Below are positions 60,561-64,000 of a DNA stretch of 64,000 nt, in pieces. The stretch spans positions 23,544,148 through 23,608,147 of the forward strand of contig NC_082687.1 in assembly GCF_949987515.2 (NCBI RefSeq), read 5' to 3'. Source of the DNA: Delphinus delphis (lineage: Eukaryota; Chordata; Mammalia; Artiodactyla; Delphinidae). Position 1 is the stretch's first letter. Every line of letters begins with the position of its first letter. The notes beneath the pieces are model-generated. The model was not told where the DNA came from, made no database searches, and saw only the letters and a program-made list of their open reading frames with translations. Position numbers and translations under genes: made by a program.

Positions 60561-60570
60561 GGGGGCGGAG
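60561..60570 (+). promoter_or_regulatory. GC box (SP1-type)
   Basis: GGGGGCGGAG at 60561-60570 matches the SP1/KLF GC-box core GGGCGG. One of several GC-rich candidates; only the best matching is listed. Confidence 0.5.
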
Positions 60571-60933
60571 CGCAGGGGGCCGAGGCTTGGGCTCCGCGCC
60601 GGGGCAGAGTCCCGTTGAGCCCGAGCGCGAAGGAGGCAGCCGGCGGGACGGCGCGCCTGGCGGCTGGGCGGGCGCACTGAAGGGAGGCCGGGGCGCCCTC
60701 GGCCCGGCCGCGGACCCTGCCCCGAGGTATCGGCCTCGGCGGCGCGGCCCGCTTCTACTCAAGTCCGCGGACCTGCTTGCTAGGGAAGAAGCTCGGAGGC
60801 CGAGAGCCGGCGCGCCGCGGAGCCCGTCCGCCCGGGGTGCGCCGCGGGAGAGCTAGGTCCCCGCCGCTGCGCGGCTGTCCGGCGTCGGCGGTGTCGGGAG
60901 CGCGCCCGGCCCGGAGCCGGAGAGGCGCGCACC

Positions 60934-61005
60934 ATGAGCGGCGGCGAAGTGGTCTGCTCCGGATGGCTCCGCAAGTCACCCCCGGAGAAAAAGTTGAAGC
61001 GTTAT
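60934..61005 (+). CDS. GAB1: GAB1 first coding exon (PH domain start), GRB2-associated binding protein 1
   Basis: GAB1 is a cytoplasmic docking protein that binds membrane phosphoinositides through its PH domain and, when tyrosine-phosphorylated by receptor kinases such as MET and EGFR, recruits SHP2, PI3K p85 and GRB2. The frame from ATG 60934 encodes 24 residues, [20 protein letters not shown] followed by LKRY, which I recognise as the GAB1 N-terminus and the first strand of its PH domain. The codon for Tyr24 (61003-61005) ends exactly at a consensus donor GTAAGT (61006-61011), phase 0. The start has a good Kozak context (gcgcaccATGa, A at -3), and no other ATG occurs in the preceding 1.26 kb, so the start is secure. 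The remaining exons lie beyond the window. GAB2 and GAB3 also have an N-terminal PH domain, but the sequence fits GAB1. Confidence 0.96.
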
Positions 61006-64000
61006 GTAAGTAGAGCTCGGCCGCCGTTCCCCTTCCCGGGAGGGTCGCGCGCGGGCTGCTGCTTACCCTTGGTCCCCATCCTTTTCCCGTGGGCCCTTTC
61101 CCCGGCAGGCTGGGGACCCAGGCTGGACACTCACGCCCGGGCCTCCTCTTGGCCGGGCACCTTTCTTTCTCCAGATTCCAGACATCGGCCCGTAGGAGGG
61201 CCCGGCATGGCCAGCTGAGCGCCGGCTGCATGTTTTTATTGTTCCTTTTAGCAGGGGCGAGGGGGAGAGCATTCTCCTTTCGTTATATCTGAAGGGAATC
61301 CTTAGGGACTGCTGTATAGTGAATTTCCCGCGGTGGGAAACCCACGGAGGTGTTGGAACTCATCAGCCTTCTATTTGGTCCGCGCTCCCTCCCGCCTTCC
61401 CCTCGGGGTGGTTGCCGGAAGCGGGAGGGGGACCTGGGAAGTTGGCGTTAGAGCCCAGCATCTCCAGTCCGCGCACACGGGAAAGAAAAGTTATTACGCG
61501 CCCTACCGTTTGCTTAGCACGGTTCACATTTTCGCGGTTTTGAAGCGAGGGACCTTGGAGTTTGGCCCGAGAGCCTTGGCAGTTTGCTGCGAAAGGAGGG
61601 CGCTGTGGGGAGCCTGGTGGCTGGTGTTCGGGCGCCGTGGACACGCTGTCAAACCCCGCAGGAGAGGACAGCTGGGGCCAGTCAGGATTTCTGTGTGTTA
61701 CGGTACTTTCCCAGGCCACCCGAATTGCTTCTGCTGATTATGTGTTAAACCGTTTTAGCTGTTAAGGAATATATTCCTTGAAAGAACCAACCTTGCTTAG
61801 GTGGAAATCTGTGTCCTCTTCGGGGGGGGGGGGTGTCTGCGATCTTATCCCCTTCTCCCCCATTGGCTCTTTGTTGCTGCCCCCTGCAAAAGACAGAAAT
61901 GACACCTTCGCCCTGGCATATGACGCAAATATTTTTCTAGTAAAGTATGTCTCGAAAACAAAATGTATGCCCCCTTAAATATAAATTTACTACCAGGGGG
62001 CCGACACTAATAATGGAACCTGTTTCTTGTGGAAGGGTATCTACATCCAGAGAGCTCGAGGTAATCCTATTAGTCACTGTTTGCTTGCATAGAACGGAGT
62101 GAAGTGCAATATTTAACTTCACCAACAACTCACCGGTGAGTTTCTGGTTTACTTTCTGCCAGAATTTGTTATAGGCAAGTAATTCTTATTTAAGGATTTG
62201 ATGCCACAAATCCTAAGAAAGTTCTCCAGAGATTTCTTGAATCCTTCCAAATCCTGTCTCTCCACCTATCACACTTTGCCTGAATATTCTGGTAAATATG
62301 CTGACTTTAATACAAAAATTGGGGAGAGGCAGTGTTGTTTTCAGCTCTGAGTTCTGAAGAGAAGGTTGTATGTGTGTGGGAAGAGGGAGTGGATTGATAG
62401 ATGTATTTGTTTTGAGAAGGCGCTGTTTAGGAAATGATTGGGTCCTTGGGGGAACTGAAGAGCACTACATTAGCTGAAATAGGTAGTGGTAATAGAGGTT
62501 TAATGCTTTCTTTCACATGATTGGTTTATGGCTCTCTCAAAAGATGCCCCGCACTGGACTAGGGACCATAAGATTAAAAAATACAGTAGGAAAAAAGACT
62601 TGCCTCTTGGGCTTGCAATTTAATGTAATACAAACCGGAAGAAAATCAGCCCCAAAGATTATGTCTTAACAAGGACCAAGAAAATGGAAAATCTGAATTT
62701 AAAAAAATTTATTATTTCATTTGATCATTACAACAGTTTTATGAGGCGGGTATTATCTATGTGTTTAACAGATGAGAACACAGTCTACATAACCAGAGTG
62801 TGCCAGAGGCAGGGTTTGAACCCAGATCTGCCTGCCTGACTGGCCTTTAAAAGGTTAATGAGTCATCTAGTTGATTTCAAGCGGCACTCAGGTGGGTCAT
62901 CTGTAAACAGCCTTTCAAGTTGTAACTTTCTGTGAGTCTATGGATATTGGTTGAGCATGCAAGGAAGGGGCGGGCTGTGCATCAGAGGTGCAGTGCTGAA
63001 GAAACACAAGACAAGCATGTGTGCACAAAAGGTAGCTAGCAACGCCACATGGTTTCTGATTGTGTGCCCAAGTGGATCACTATGGGTATCGCATAGATGT
63101 TTTGAGGAACAAGCTTCTTGTAGACTGAAACCACAGGAATACTTCAGGGAGACAGTGGGCTCCCTAAATTGTTGTCAGCTGAGGGGAGAATATACCAAAC
63201 AGCGGAGGGAGGCGGGCTTTTCTTTGTCTGGCTGGGCACTGGGGTTTTCTTTCCACACCAGTGAAGTACATAGAGACAGCCCAGGAAGAAAGTGGGCAGG
63301 GTGGCCACCAGAATTGAGGGGTCCAAGAGGGTGACTGGAGACTTACAAGTTAAAATGAGTCTTGTCTTATATTTGCACTGTCAAGTCGGTTGCCCAGATT
63401 TTGACATTCCCAGATGATTGCTCTTTGGCTTGGTATCCAATTCAGACAGTTTTGGCTAAAGCAGCTTTGCCCCTCAAAGACATTGGCATATATACATGCA
63501 TCTCCTGTGCTGGTTTGGTTTTCATGTAGAATCTTTATTTTCTGGATGAAAGGAAACATTGTTGGCCACCCAGTAGGCAAAATGTTGCTTGATAATCGTT
63601 TTGAATGAACAGATTCACTGTGATAAGATATCTTGGATGCCTGGTACTGTAATTGTTAAATGAAACTTCAGGGAGTTTGAACATTGATTTTGTTGGGGAA
63701 CATTTGGCCAGAGAACTTTGACAGTTGTCTCGCTGTTTACAGTATTTATAGGGTAGTCCAAGCATTGATTAAGATGATCCATCAGGGCTTTTAAGTGACA
63801 AAAAATTGTTTTAGTTTTATCTTCAAAGTCATCTCAAGGTATGGCCCCCATGCATTCCATTTACAACTCCATTTTATGTTTGCTTTTTTATAGTCAACAG
63901 CACTGTTTTTTTATATTAGTATGTTCCTCAGATATGGAAGCTTTTCTTGAATTTCCTAAAGAGAGTGGAAGTGGCATAAAAGACAGTTAAAGACAAAGAC
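61006..64000 (+). other. GAB1: GAB1 intron 1 (5' part)
   Basis: Begins with GTAAGT and continues to the window end. CpG-rich until about 61690, then AT-rich with a G11 run near 61821 and an A/T-rich patch at 62698-62715. A MIR lies at 62705-62855. Frames of 60-134 codons in the intron have no domain and are ignored. The next exon and the acceptor are outside the window. Confidence 0.9.
62705..62855 (+). repeat. MIR SINE in GAB1 intron 1
   Basis: tttcatttgatcattacaac, ttttatgaggcgggtattat, gtgtttaacagatgagaaca and aggcagggtttgaacccaga: MIR in sense. Confidence 0.88.

Larger units (their letters stand above)
59350..61690 (+). promoter_or_regulatory. GAB1: CpG island with GAB1 promoter, 5' UTR and exon 1
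   Basis: GC content and CpG frequency rise sharply at about 59350 and fall after about 61690, in strong contrast with the AT-rich surroundings. No repeat element was recognised inside except a (TG)n tract. It lies directly upstream of and across the GAB1 start codon, so it is the GAB1 promoter by position. No TATA box is evident; the ZNF143-like motif and a GC box listed separately fit a broad CpG-island promoter. The transcription start cannot be fixed from sequence. Long open frames on both strands here (up to 312 codons) are the usual stop-poor artefacts of GC-rich DNA. Confidence 0.9.

Noticed and set aside
59682..60762. Long open frames on both strands (283 and 312 codons) upstream of GAB1 exon 1
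   Set aside because: They lie in a GC-rich CpG island where stop codons are rare, overlap each other on both strands, lack any ATG on the plus strand in most of the span, and show only proline/arginine/glycine-rich low-complexity text.

Overview
This is a mammalian nuclear DNA window, almost certainly from a cetacean (whale or dolphin). It carries about twenty copies of a tRNA-Glu-derived SINE of the CHR type. Its youngest copies start GGGCTTCCCTGGTGGCGCAG, end in a short CCCGCGTACCGC tail plus poly(A), and are still flanked by clear target-site duplications. I recognise no ruminant-type BovB or Bov-tA copies and no primate Alu. The species call is inference; I cannot name a species.

The only host protein-coding sequence I can support is at the right end: the first coding exon of GAB1 (GRB2-associated binding protein 1). 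It encodes the 24-residue start of the PH domain and is followed by a consensus splice donor. It sits in a CpG island of about 2.3 kb that holds the promoter and 5' UTR, with a ZNF143/Staf-like motif, a GC box and a (TG)n tract. Everything to the right is intron 1. The first ~59 kb is intergenic DNA upstream of GAB1.

Region by region. 1-4.7 kb: diverged LINE-1 (L1) with SINE insertions. 4.7-9.1 kb: sparse MIR and hAT fossils. 9.1-10.2 kb: a 5'-truncated L1. 10-19 kb: mostly unassigned sequence with MIRs, a MER20, a MER5-like element split by a SINE, and SINEs. 19.4-22 kb: an antisense L1 riddled with secondary insertions. 22-26 kb: mixed. 26.34-33.65 kb: a nearly full-length sense L1 with 5' UTR, ORF1, ORF2, 3' UTR and poly(A), broken by stops, frameshifts and a mutated reverse-transcriptase active site. 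34-44 kb: an MLT1-type LTR, MIR, L2, a fossil CR1/L3 reverse transcriptase, and SINEs. 44.9-50 kb: an old antisense L1 carrying a younger L1 and two SINEs. 50.1 kb: an intact tRNA-Lys(TTT) cloverleaf that may be a retrocopy. 50.8-58.3 kb: L1, LTR, MER2/Tigger, SINE and L2 copies. 59.35-64 kb: GAB1 promoter, exon 1 and intron 1.

I found no operon, CRISPR array, prophage or new multi-gene system. Most long open reading frames here are translations of SINE, L1 or CpG-island sequence. Repeat family names come from recalled consensus patterns and were not checked with a search; boundaries marked by target-site duplications are good to a base, others to roughly 10-30 bases.
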